A model generated the notes under the pieces. The model ran no database searches and was not told the origin of the DNA. It worked only from the letters and a program-made list of their open reading frames with translations. A DNA stretch of 11,079 bases, taken from Candidatus Atribacter fermentans (lineage in GTDB: Bacteria; Atribacterota; Atribacteria; Atribacterales; Atribacteraceae). Every line of letters starts with the position of its first letter. Within the stretch, counting starts at the first letter, position 1. The DNA is taken from NCBI GenBank assembly GCA_012517485.1, contig JAAYUT010000104.1, positions 1-11,079 of the forward strand. The letters are read 5' to 3'. Below are positions 5,448 through 11,079 of this stretch, piece by piece. The translations under genes were made by a program, and so were the position numbers.

Positions 5448-5476
5448 ACTATACCATGCTGTTTAAAAGTTGACAA
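5448..5476 (-). promoter_or_regulatory. Sigma-70-type promoter of the rplS-lepB-rnhB-yraN unit
   Basis: On the minus strand TTGTCA (5471-5476, 5 of 6 consensus) and TATAGT (5448-5453, 5 of 6) are separated by exactly 17 nt, and a TGG just before the -10 gives an extended -10. It lies in the 168-nt gap between trmD and rplS. A short palindrome GGTAA-aga-TTACC (5479-5491) sits just upstream of the -35 and could be a regulator site. Confidence 0.75.
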
Positions 5477-5506
5477 CCGGTAATCTTTACCAATCATTTC
5501 CTCGCC

Positions 5507-6193
5507 TCATTTATCGAGTAAATCAGGACGAATCAACCGGGTTTTTCGGAGCGCTTCCTTATGTCTCCAATCTTTAATCAAACTGTGGTTCCCGCTAGTT
5601 AAAACCTCTGGAACTTCAATTCCTTTAAATATCCGAGGTCGAGTATATTGAGGTGGTCCCAATATCCCATCATAGAAGGAATCAAAATGAATTGATTCTT
5701 CATCTCCAAGAACTTCAGGAATTAATCGAGTTATAGCTTCAGCAATGATCATTGCCGGTAATTCACCGCCTGATACAATATAATCTCCGACCGATATTTC
5801 TTCTCCTTGACAGAGCTCAACAACTCTTTGGTCAATCCCTTGATAGCGTCCACAAATCAGAATAAGATGTGAACATCGTGACAAAGATTCCGCTAAGGAC
5901 TGGTTAAAGACTTTCCCCTGAGGGCTAGTAATCAAAACCCGAGGTCGGGAATGGGTTATCCCCTTGATAAATTCAACCGCTCGGTAAATCGGTTCCGGTT
6001 TGAGAACCATTCCTGGTCCACCACCAAAAGGATAATCGTCAACGGTGCGATATCGATCGGAAGAAAATGCTCTTAAATTATAGGCTTTGATGGATACTAA
6101 ATCCCGTTCCCGAGCTTTTTTCACTATTGCAGTATCAGCAAAACATCGAATGAGTTCGGGAAATAATGTAATGATATCAATCCGTAATTTCAT
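5507..6193 (-). CDS. trmD: tRNA (guanine-N1)-methyltransferase TrmD
   Basis: TrmD methylates N1 of G37 in tRNAs to hold the reading frame. The 228-residue product has the SPOUT trefoil-knot domain and a C-terminal tRNA-binding domain. Visible motifs are DIITLFPEL (5-13), DDYPFGGGPGMVLKPEPI (52-69), CGRYQGIDQRV (114-124), EEISVGDYIVSGGELPAM (131-148), ITRLIPEVLG with Arg156, DSF with the catalytic Asp171, QYTRP and WRHKEAL. The usual CGRYEG reads CGRYQG here (Gln118). The frame can extend to 6214, but the ATG at 6193 overlaps the rimM stop as ATGA and starts the protein at the normal MKLRIDIITLFPE, with AAGG 9 nt upstream. Confidence 0.97.
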   Translation of the reverse strand: MKLRIDIITLFPELIRCFADTAIVKKARERDLVSIKAYNLRAFSSDRYRTVDDYPFGGGPGMVLKPEPIYRAVEFIKGITHSRPRVLITSPQGKVFNQSLAESLSRCSHLILICGRYQGIDQRVVELCQGEEISVGDYIVSGGELPAMIIAEAITRLIPEVLGDEESIHFDSFYDGILGPPQYTRPRIFKGIEVPEVLTSGNHSLIKDWRHKEALRKTRLIRPDLLDK

Positions 6194-6702
6194 TCCCAAA
6201 AACCTTTCGGACACTCGACGGTTATCGATCCCCCTTGAAGGTCAATATTTTTAATAAAAACCTTAATAAAAGGGATTAAAAACTCTCTATTGTCTCGAAA
6301 CACCTGCAAGTAGTCATAGGTCGGCCCTTCAATAACATCGGAAACAACCCCAAGGTACTGACCATTTTCTAATACCTTCAAATCAATCAATTGATATACA
6401 AAATAAGAATCCGGTGTATTGGTCATCCTTCCTGTGGGTTTTTCCCTCCAGATCAATTGGCCAGCCAGTGTCTCAACCTCAGCTTTACTGTTCAAACCTT
6501 CGAACCATAAAAGAACAAACCGGCCCATGGTTTGAAAATTTTTGACGACCAGGGCACGGTATTGATCTTTTTCTTCTTCAATAAACAAAGTCATTCCAGG
6601 GGAAAAACTATCTAAGGTTTCTCCATAGGGAAGGATTTTTAAACCACCCAATAATCCGTGAGGTTTTAGAAATTTACCAACAACGACCTTGTCTTTTGCT
6701 AT
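6190..6702 (-). CDS. rimM: Ribosome maturation factor RimM, with a non-canonical start codon
   Basis: RimM binds uS19 and helps mature the head of the 30S subunit. The normal N-terminal motif is fully present in frame as VVVGKFLKPHGLLGGLK, but no ATG, GTG or TTG precedes it after the upstream in-frame stop (TGA at 6712-6714). The first conventional start, TTG at 6651, falls inside the motif and would lose 17 residues. The best full-length start is ATA at 6700-6702, which overlaps the stop of the KH gene as ATAG and gives a protein beginning MAKDKVVVG (170 residues, typical length); an ATT at 6706-6708 is the other option. The C-terminal PRC-barrel part begins at YQLIDLKV (103-110) and runs to LIPFIKVFIKNID. 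The gene overlaps trmD by 4 nt (ATGA). Confidence 0.88.
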   Translation of the reverse strand: MAKDKVVVGKFLKPHGLLGGLKILPYGETLDSFSPGMTLFIEEEKDQYRALVVKNFQTMGRFVLLWFEGLNSKAEVETLAGQLIWREKPTGRMTNTPDSYFVYQLIDLKVLENGQYLGVVSDVIEGPTYDYLQVFRDNREFLIPFIKVFIKNIDLQGGSITVECPKGFWE

Positions 6703-6929
6703 TCCAATATTTCAACAACCGCCTTTTTACCGCTTTTGACACAAGCGGCTTTAACGATAGTCCGAATAGAGCGAGCAATTCTCCCCTGTTTTCCTATGAC
6801 TTTTCCCATATCTTGGGGAGCAACGCGCACTTCATAAATCACTGATTGTTCACCTTGAACCTCTGAAACTCTCACCTCTTCAGGGTTGTCAACTAAAGAT
6901 TTAACCATGTATTCAACGAGATCTTTCAC
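6699..6929 (-). CDS. khpA: KH-domain RNA-binding protein (KhpA/YlqC type)
   Basis: This small 76-residue protein consists of a single KH domain. It has EYMVKSLVDNPEEVRV at the N-terminus, the strand YEVRVAP, and the RNA-binding loop GKVIGKQGRIARSIR with GKQG at 46-49 as the GXXG motif. KhpA proteins bind RNA broadly and in some Gram-positive bacteria pair with KhpB (EloR/Jag) in control of cell elongation; khpB is not in this window. The gene starts at a GTG overlapping the rpsP stop (GTGA, 4 nt). Its TAG stop overlaps the likely ATA start of rimM. The rpsP-khpA-rimM order is the standard one for this neighbourhood. Confidence 0.93.
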   Translation of the reverse strand: MKDLVEYMVKSLVDNPEEVRVSEVQGEQSVIYEVRVAPQDMGKVIGKQGRIARSIRTIVKAACVKSGKKAVVEILE

Positions 6930-7177
6930 TCTATACCCGGCCTTTCCGTCTGTTTTAACAAAGCTTTAACCTTGTCAGACATCGTTGCTCCATTGTTAAG
7001 CCAGTATTGAATACGGTCAAATTTGATTGACCAAAGGGGAGGATTGACTATTGGTGAATAGTTCCCCAATATTTCAACTGGTTTTCCATCTCGCGCTTTT
7101 CGTGAATCGATTGCAACTATCCGGTAATAGGGAGCATGTTTACGCCCAATTTTGGTAAGCCTTAATGTCACTGCCAT
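6926..7177 (-). CDS. rpsP: 30S ribosomal protein bS16
   Basis: The 83-residue product matches bS16 end to end: VTLRLTKIGRKHAPYYRIVA, DSRKARDGKPVEILGNYSP, and a C-terminal WLNNGATMSDKVKALLKQ. bS16 is an early-binding assembly protein in the body of the 30S subunit. The ATG at 7175-7177 has AAGGAG 7 nt upstream. In the 69-nt gap after ffh there is an extended -10-like TGATATAAA, but it is so close to the start that the leader would be about 15 nt, so I do not call a promoter. khpA follows with a 4-nt overlap. Confidence 0.97.
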   Translation of the reverse strand: MAVTLRLTKIGRKHAPYYRIVAIDSRKARDGKPVEILGNYSPIVNPPLWSIKFDRIQYWLNNGATMSDKVKALLKQTERPGIE

Positions 7178-7246
7178 CGTTCTTCTCCTTTCTTTTTATA
7201 TCAGGTATTTTCTACTGGATGAATCGAAAATAAGACGATAGGTTTT

Positions 7247-8584
7247 CTAAGTATTCCACCCAAACCACCCTTTTCTTTTCGAAAAGGGATTTTTCCCGGT
7301 ACGGCTCATTTGTTTCCACAGTTTACGAAAATCTTCAAACTGTTTTAATAAACGGTTCACATCTTGAATGGTTGTTCCACTCCCTTGGGCTACTCTTCGA
7401 CGTCGACTAGAATTGATAAGAGAGGGGTTCACTCTTTCAGCAGGTGTCATCGATTGGATAATCGCTTGAACGCGCTTGATGTTTTTCTCTCCATCAACCT
7501 GAGAAATTCCACCCCGCAAATGACCGGGTAACATTCCAACGATTTCATCAAATGAACCAATGTCTTTAACTCGCTTGAGTTCTTCCATAAAATCATTTAA
7601 ATCTAGCTCTTTCTTCCCAAACTTTTTCTCTATTTTCTTTTTCTCTTCTTCATCAATTGACCTTTCGATCTTTTCGATGAGGGTTAGAGTGTCGCCCATC
7701 CCCATAATACGGCTTGCCATTCTATCGGGGTGAAAGACTTCAAGCTGATCCACCTTTTCACCCAACCCAGCAAACTTCACCGGCCAACCAGTTTGAGCAA
7801 CTATAGATAAAACTGCTCCACCTCGGGCATCAGTATCAACCTTTGATAAAATGAGCCCAGTGGGATTGACCCATTCTTTAAAAGCTTGAGCGACCTTAAC
7901 AGCTTCTTGACCGGTAGTTGCATCTAAAACCAGCAAAATTTCCTTCAATGAAATTTTATCCACAACCTCTTTCAATTCTGCTAAAAGTTCTTCCTCGACG
8001 TGAAGCCTCCCAGCAGTATCAATTAATATCAAATCATAACTTTTTTCTCGAGAATGATGAATAGCTCCTTGAATCATCTGAAGCGGTGTCAGTGCTTTAG
8101 GGTCATCATAAAAATCAATCCCAGCATTCCGGCAAAGAACTGCCAACTGCTCTTTGGCTGCCGGACGACGGGTATCAGTTGAAATCGCCAAAGGAAAAAG
8201 TCCTTGTTTTTTCAATCGAACCGCTAATTTTCCAAGAGTGGTAGTTTTTCCAGATCCTTGGAGCCCAACTAACATAATGAGAACCGGTGGTGAACCACTC
8301 GTCTCTAAAGAACGAACATCACCGCCTAATACTTTCCGGATCTCATCCCATAAAATCTTGATAACCATTTCCCCAGGGGTCACACTATCTAATATATCTT
8401 TTCCAAGGGCTCGTTCTCTCACTCGAGCGATGAGATCTTTCACCACTCGGTAGTGAACATCCGATTCTAAGAGAATCAGCCGTAATTCTTTTAGTATCGA
8501 ATCGACATCTTGTTCACTGAGTTTCCCTTTGCTTCTTAACTTTTTAAAAATTCCTGAAAATTTATTAATTAATTGCTCAAACAT
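7247..8584 (-). CDS. ffh: Signal recognition particle GTPase Ffh (SRP54)
   Basis: Ffh with SRP RNA binds signal sequences on ribosomes and docks at FtsY. From the ATG at 8582-8584 (GGAG 6 nt upstream) it is 445 residues, normal for Ffh. The frame opens at a TTG 15 codons earlier, but MFEQLINKFSGIFKKL is the family start. The N domain spans about 1-95. G-domain motifs are GLQGSGKTTT (107-116), DTRRPAAKEQL (137-147), DTAGRLH (189-195), LSKVDTDARGG (246-256) and GLGEK (273-277). In the M domain MLPG (351-354) and SSRRRRVAQGSG (392-403) mark the signal-peptide and SRP-RNA binding regions. The usual TKVDGD of G4 reads SKVDTD. The M domain has only a few methionines. ylxM, often the preceding partner gene, is absent. 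Confidence 0.96.
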   Translation of the reverse strand: MFEQLINKFSGIFKKLRSKGKLSEQDVDSILKELRLILLESDVHYRVVKDLIARVRERALGKDILDSVTPGEMVIKILWDEIRKVLGGDVRSLETSGSPPVLIMLVGLQGSGKTTTLGKLAVRLKKQGLFPLAISTDTRRPAAKEQLAVLCRNAGIDFYDDPKALTPLQMIQGAIHHSREKSYDLILIDTAGRLHVEEELLAELKEVVDKISLKEILLVLDATTGQEAVKVAQAFKEWVNPTGLILSKVDTDARGGAVLSIVAQTGWPVKFAGLGEKVDQLEVFHPDRMASRIMGMGDTLTLIEKIERSIDEEEKKKIEKKFGKKELDLNDFMEELKRVKDIGSFDEIVGMLPGHLRGGISQVDGEKNIKRVQAIIQSMTPAERVNPSLINSSRRRRVAQGSGTTIQDVNRLLKQFEDFRKLWKQMSRTGKNPFSKRKGWFGWNT

Positions 8585-8590
8585 GAACGA

Positions 8591-8594
8591 CTCC
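8591..8594 (-). promoter_or_regulatory. Ribosome binding site that sets the ffh start
   Basis: The minus strand reads CTGGAG, 6 nt, ATG at 8584. The upstream TTG of the longer frame has no such site, so the shorter start is preferred. Confidence 0.6.
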
Positions 8595-8634
8595 AGAACT
8601 GAATTTCTTGATTGAATTATGAAAGACAAATAAG

Positions 8635-8663
8635 ATAATAATCATCACTGCTCCGACTGTCAA
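8635..8663 (-). promoter_or_regulatory. Strong promoter of ffh, overlapping the ftsY stop codon
   Basis: On the minus strand a perfect TTGACA (8658-8663) is followed after exactly 17 nt by TATTAT (8635-8640, 5 of 6). The TGA stop codon of ftsY is part of the -35 hexamer. Transcription would start about 45 nt ahead of the ffh ATG. Confidence 0.75.
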
Positions 8664-9595
8664 GGAACTTCTTCGTCATAAACAATAGCTTTTACAAATT
8701 GATCTGAATCAAATGGTTGAAGATCTTCAATTTTTTCACCAATTCCTAAAAACTTGATTGGCAATGCTAACTCTTTTTTTATTCGAAAAACAATTCCTCC
8801 CTTCGCCTGACTATCCCACTTTGAAAGAATAACTCCATTCAGGGGGAGAGCTTTACCTATCGATTCGGCTTGAAGAAAGGCATTTTGACCGGCCATGGCA
8901 TCAATGACCAGTAAATTTTCAATATTACCGGATGGAAAGTTCTTTTGAACAATTTTTCCCATTTTTTCCAATTCCGCCAGGAGATTTTTATTAACATGCG
9001 ACCGACCAGCAGTATCGATAATCACAAATCCCCGATTCTTTTTTCGAGCTGCTTCTATCCCATCATAAATTATCGATCCCGGGTCAGCCCCAGGGGACCC
9101 TTTAAAAAAGAAACAACCGGCTCTTTCCGCCCAGATTTCCAACTGATCAACCGCAGCGGCGCGAAAGGTGTCAGCTGCAATCAGGGCGACTTCTTCACCC
9201 TGAAGAGAATAGTATCGGGCTAATTTACCCGCTAAAGTGGTTTTCCCAACACCATTAATTCCTGCTAATAGAATCGCTTTCATTCCACCGCTTTGAGCTG
9301 AAGAAAAAAGACTTGAATCGTTCCCCTCCAGAATGCTTCCTAATTTTCCATAAAGCCAGTCTTGCCAACTCCCATTTTCAACTTTTTGTTTTTTCATTTC
9401 TTGGAATTCTTCGACGAGTTCCAGAGCTAAATTTGGTCCTAAATCGGCTTGAACTAACATTTCTTCTAAGGCTTCCCAGTCTTCATCTTGAAGAGTATCG
9501 GCTACCCATAAACGGGAAAATTGCTGTTTTACCCCTTCTTTAATTTTTTCAACACCCTTCAACCACTTACGAAAAAGCCCTCGTTTTTCCTCCAT
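8660..9595 (-). CDS. ftsY: Signal recognition particle receptor FtsY
   Basis: FtsY is the membrane-associated GTPase that receives SRP-ribosome complexes and pairs with Ffh. At 311 residues it has no long acidic A domain, only a short charged N-terminus with basic and hydrophobic residues (LFRKWLKGVEKIKEGV), a compact form like that of many Gram-positive and thermophilic bacteria. NG-domain motifs are GINGVGKTT (112-120), DTFRAAAVDQL (142-152), DTAGRSH (194-200), LSKWDSQAKGG (257-267) and GIGEKIEDLQPFD (284-296). The conserved TKLDGTAKGG of G4 reads SKWDSQAKGG, a change parallel to that in Ffh. The ATG at 9593-9595 is preceded by GGAGAGAGAT. The gene follows smc by 73 nt, and the stop codon lies inside the ffh promoter. 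Confidence 0.96.
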   Translation of the reverse strand: MEEKRGLFRKWLKGVEKIKEGVKQQFSRLWVADTLQDEDWEALEEMLVQADLGPNLALELVEEFQEMKKQKVENGSWQDWLYGKLGSILEGNDSSLFSSAQSGGMKAILLAGINGVGKTTLAGKLARYYSLQGEEVALIAADTFRAAAVDQLEIWAERAGCFFFKGSPGADPGSIIYDGIEAARKKNRGFVIIDTAGRSHVNKNLLAELEKMGKIVQKNFPSGNIENLLVIDAMAGQNAFLQAESIGKALPLNGVILSKWDSQAKGGIVFRIKKELALPIKFLGIGEKIEDLQPFDSDQFVKAIVYDEEVP

Positions 9596-9624
9596 TGTGT
9601 ATCTCTCTCCATTCGGAATAATTC

Positions 9625-9653
9625 ATGATAAAAGATCAAAGATGTATGAGCAA
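9625..9653 (-). promoter_or_regulatory. Candidate promoter of ftsY
   Basis: In the 73-nt gap after smc the minus strand has TTGCTC (9648-9653, 3 of 6) and TATCAT (9625-9630, 5 of 6) with 17 nt between. The -10 and spacing are good but the -35 is weak. Confidence 0.4.
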
Positions 9654-9668
9654 GACTCTCACGATTGC

Positions 9669-11078
9669 TTAATTTTGAGAAGTGAGAAGTGATACATTCT
9701 TTGCCGAAAGTGGAACGACTCGTGAAATCCCCGGTTCATCCATAGTCACTCCAATAATTCGGTCAGATACTTCCATTATTTCTTCCTGATGAGTGACGAT
9801 AATGATTTGGCATTCTCGTGAAAATTCTTTCATAAGATCGGCTAAACGAACACTATTGAAATGATCGAGGGTCGCATCGACTTCATCAAAAAAACAAAAG
9901 CGATACCCGCCGGCTTTAAATAAGGCAAAAAAAAGACATAATGCTGTCAACGCTTTTTCTCCACTTGATAAAAGCGATAATCTTTGTTTCTTTTTTCCGG
10001 GAATCTGGATAATAATTTCCAAATTTTGTTCTTCAATTTCAATCTTTGCATTTCCACCGCCAAAAACTCGTTGAAAATTATTTTGAAAGTGAAAATTAAC
10101 TTCTACTAAAAATTCGTGGAAGAGTTCTTGACACAGGACTTCACATTCAATTCGACTTTTTTCGAACCGAGCGATAGCGTCCTGGAAAAAAGTCAATTTA
10201 TCTTGAATATAACTCTGTCGTTCTTTTAAATCTCGAAGTTGTGAGATAGAACCTCTCCGAATATCCCACGTTTTCAACCGAGTTTCTTTTTCTTTCATCA
10301 TTTGCTCTAAATGCTGGAGATCGGTATAAGATGGTAAGAGAAGGCCGTCAGTTTCCCATTCCCGGTATTCATCAAGTCGAGCTGAGTATTCCTGAACTTC
10401 GAAATGCCATTTTTCTTTTTGCAAATGTAACTTCTCCTTTTTATGAGAAAGAGAATCGTATTCATTCTTTCGTTTTTCTCGGAGGAGTTCAATTTCAGAC
10501 ATTTTTTTTCGAATTTCTTCCACGGCCGTCAATAAGACTTTTTTTCTATTCAGCTCATACTGATATTCCTCATTCAATTTCTTTATTTTTACAAAAATGT
10601 CCTTCCAAATATCCAACAATTGATTTTGACTCAATTCAATATTTTGAAGAGAAGACAATGATTTTTCAATGAGTATCTCGATTCTAGCAAGCTCTCCTTG
10701 AAGTTTTTCTTCGGTTGAGCGAAGCTTTTCTCTTTCAAACCGTTTATTCCGAATCTCTTTTAAATCATCTTCTAATTGATTGACTTGGATTTCTAAGTCC
10801 TCTTTCTCCCACGTGAACCGATCCAGCTGTTCATTAAGTTTCTCCTTTTCATTGAGAAAAGATTGTTTTTTCTGAGTTATGATTTTGATTTTCTCATCTT
10901 TCTTTTTTCTTTCCTCTTGGAGGTCATCATAGCGGAGCTGAATAACTTGAAGCTCACCTTTTAGTTTCGTCAACTCTTTTTCCAGTTGGTTTTCTTGGGC
11001 GATCAAAACTGATATCTCTTTATCTCCTTCTTGTATCCTCTTTTGAAGGGTAAAACTCTTTTTTTGCCAACTTTGATA
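9669..11078 (-). CDS. smc: Chromosome segregation protein SMC, C-terminal part (5' end outside the window)
   Basis: SMC dimers with ScpA and ScpB organise the chromosome by ATP-driven DNA loop extrusion. The frame is open to the right edge, so the 470 or so residues visible are the second coiled-coil arm and C-terminal head; the N-terminal Walker A and the hinge are outside. Most of 10100-11078 encodes charged heptad-like coiled coil. The head has FQRVFGGGNAKIEI, the ABC signature LLSSGEKALTAL, Walker B with FFDEVDATLD (9864-9887 covers DEVDATLD), the H-loop IVTHQEEIMEVSDRI, and GVTMDEPGISRVV. The first glycine of the usual LSGGE signature is Ser here. A TTG at 11006 is not a real start. The adjacency to ftsY is the classical arrangement and favours SMC over other ABC coiled-coil ATPases. 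Confidence 0.95.
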   Translation of the reverse strand, partial: YQSWQKKSFTLQKRIQEGDKEISVLIAQENQLEKELTKLKGELQVIQLRYDDLQEERKKKDEKIKIITQKKQSFLNEKEKLNEQLDRFTWEKEDLEIQVNQLEDDLKEIRNKRFEREKLRSTEEKLQGELARIEILIEKSLSSLQNIELSQNQLLDIWKDIFVKIKKLNEEYQYELNRKKVLLTAVEEIRKKMSEIELLREKRKNEYDSLSHKKEKLHLQKEKWHFEVQEYSARLDEYREWETDGLLLPSYTDLQHLEQMMKEKETRLKTWDIRRGSISQLRDLKERQSYIQDKLTFFQDAIARFEKSRIECEVLCQELFHEFLVEVNFHFQNNFQRVFGGGNAKIEIEEQNLEIIIQIPGKKKQRLSLLSSGEKALTALCLFFALFKAGGYRFCFFDEVDATLDHFNSVRLADLMKEFSRECQIIIVTHQEEIMEVSDRIIGVTMDEPGISRVVPLSAKNVSLLTSQN

Positions 11079-11079
11079 A

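Noticed and set aside
5479..5491. Terminator after trmD (GGTAA-aga-TTACC)
   Set aside because: The stem is only 5 bp and is not followed by a T run; it sits just upstream of the rplS -35 and is better noted as a possible regulator site.
7190..7215. Extended -10 (TGATATAAA) ahead of rpsP
   Set aside because: No -35 partner is visible, and transcription would start about 15 nt from the ATG, leaving hardly any leader.

Overview
The window is bacterial chromosomal DNA, AT-rich by eye. Its right two thirds (about 3511 to 11079) is one tightly packed minus-strand block of housekeeping genes. In transcription order these are smc (3' part only), ftsY, ffh, rpsP, a KH-domain RNA-binding gene (khpA type), rimM, trmD, rplS, lepB, rnhB and yraN. 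This is the familiar smc-SRP-rpsP-trmD-rplS-rnhB neighbourhood of Firmicutes, Thermotogae, Synergistetes and related deep lineages such as Atribacterota. ylxM is absent between ftsY and ffh, no rbgA/ylqF gene follows rplS, and lepB sits in that place. I cannot fix the phylum. The gene order, the PIF1-WYL helicase and the interspersed repeats would suit a candidate phylum such as Atribacterota, but that is inference.

The left third is an accessory-looking patch. At the left edge is the N-terminal 67 codons of a minus-strand DNA methyltransferase with a TSPPY motif. A minus-strand PIF1-family helicase with a C-terminal WYL domain follows at 678-2297. Both sides of the helicase carry clusters of short interspersed hairpin repeats (about 300-464 and 2431-2850) whose elements occur in the same order and orientation. 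A small plus-strand lipoprotein gene (2985-3422) converges on the end of the housekeeping block.

The housekeeping genes cover co-translational protein targeting (Ffh, FtsY), export processing (LepB), ribosome assembly (bS16, bL19, RimM, KhpA), tRNA modification (TrmD), chromosome organisation (SMC) and RNA/DNA hybrid removal (RNase HII). Several genes overlap or abut (rpsP/khpA GTGA, khpA/rimM ATAG, rimM/trmD ATGA, lepB/rnhB 2 nt apart, rnhB/yraN 17 nt overlap), which points to translational coupling. Good sigma-70-like promoters lie upstream of ffh and rplS, and a weaker one upstream of ftsY, so the block is probably several overlapping transcription units.

I see no CRISPR array, tRNA, rRNA or convincing new multi-gene system. 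The points most worth checking are the apparent lack of a canonical start codon for full-length RimM, two mutually exclusive palindromes at the rplS promoter, the E-to-Q change in the TrmD active-site loop, matching G4-motif changes in Ffh and FtsY, and the like-ordered repeat clusters around the PIF1-WYL helicase.
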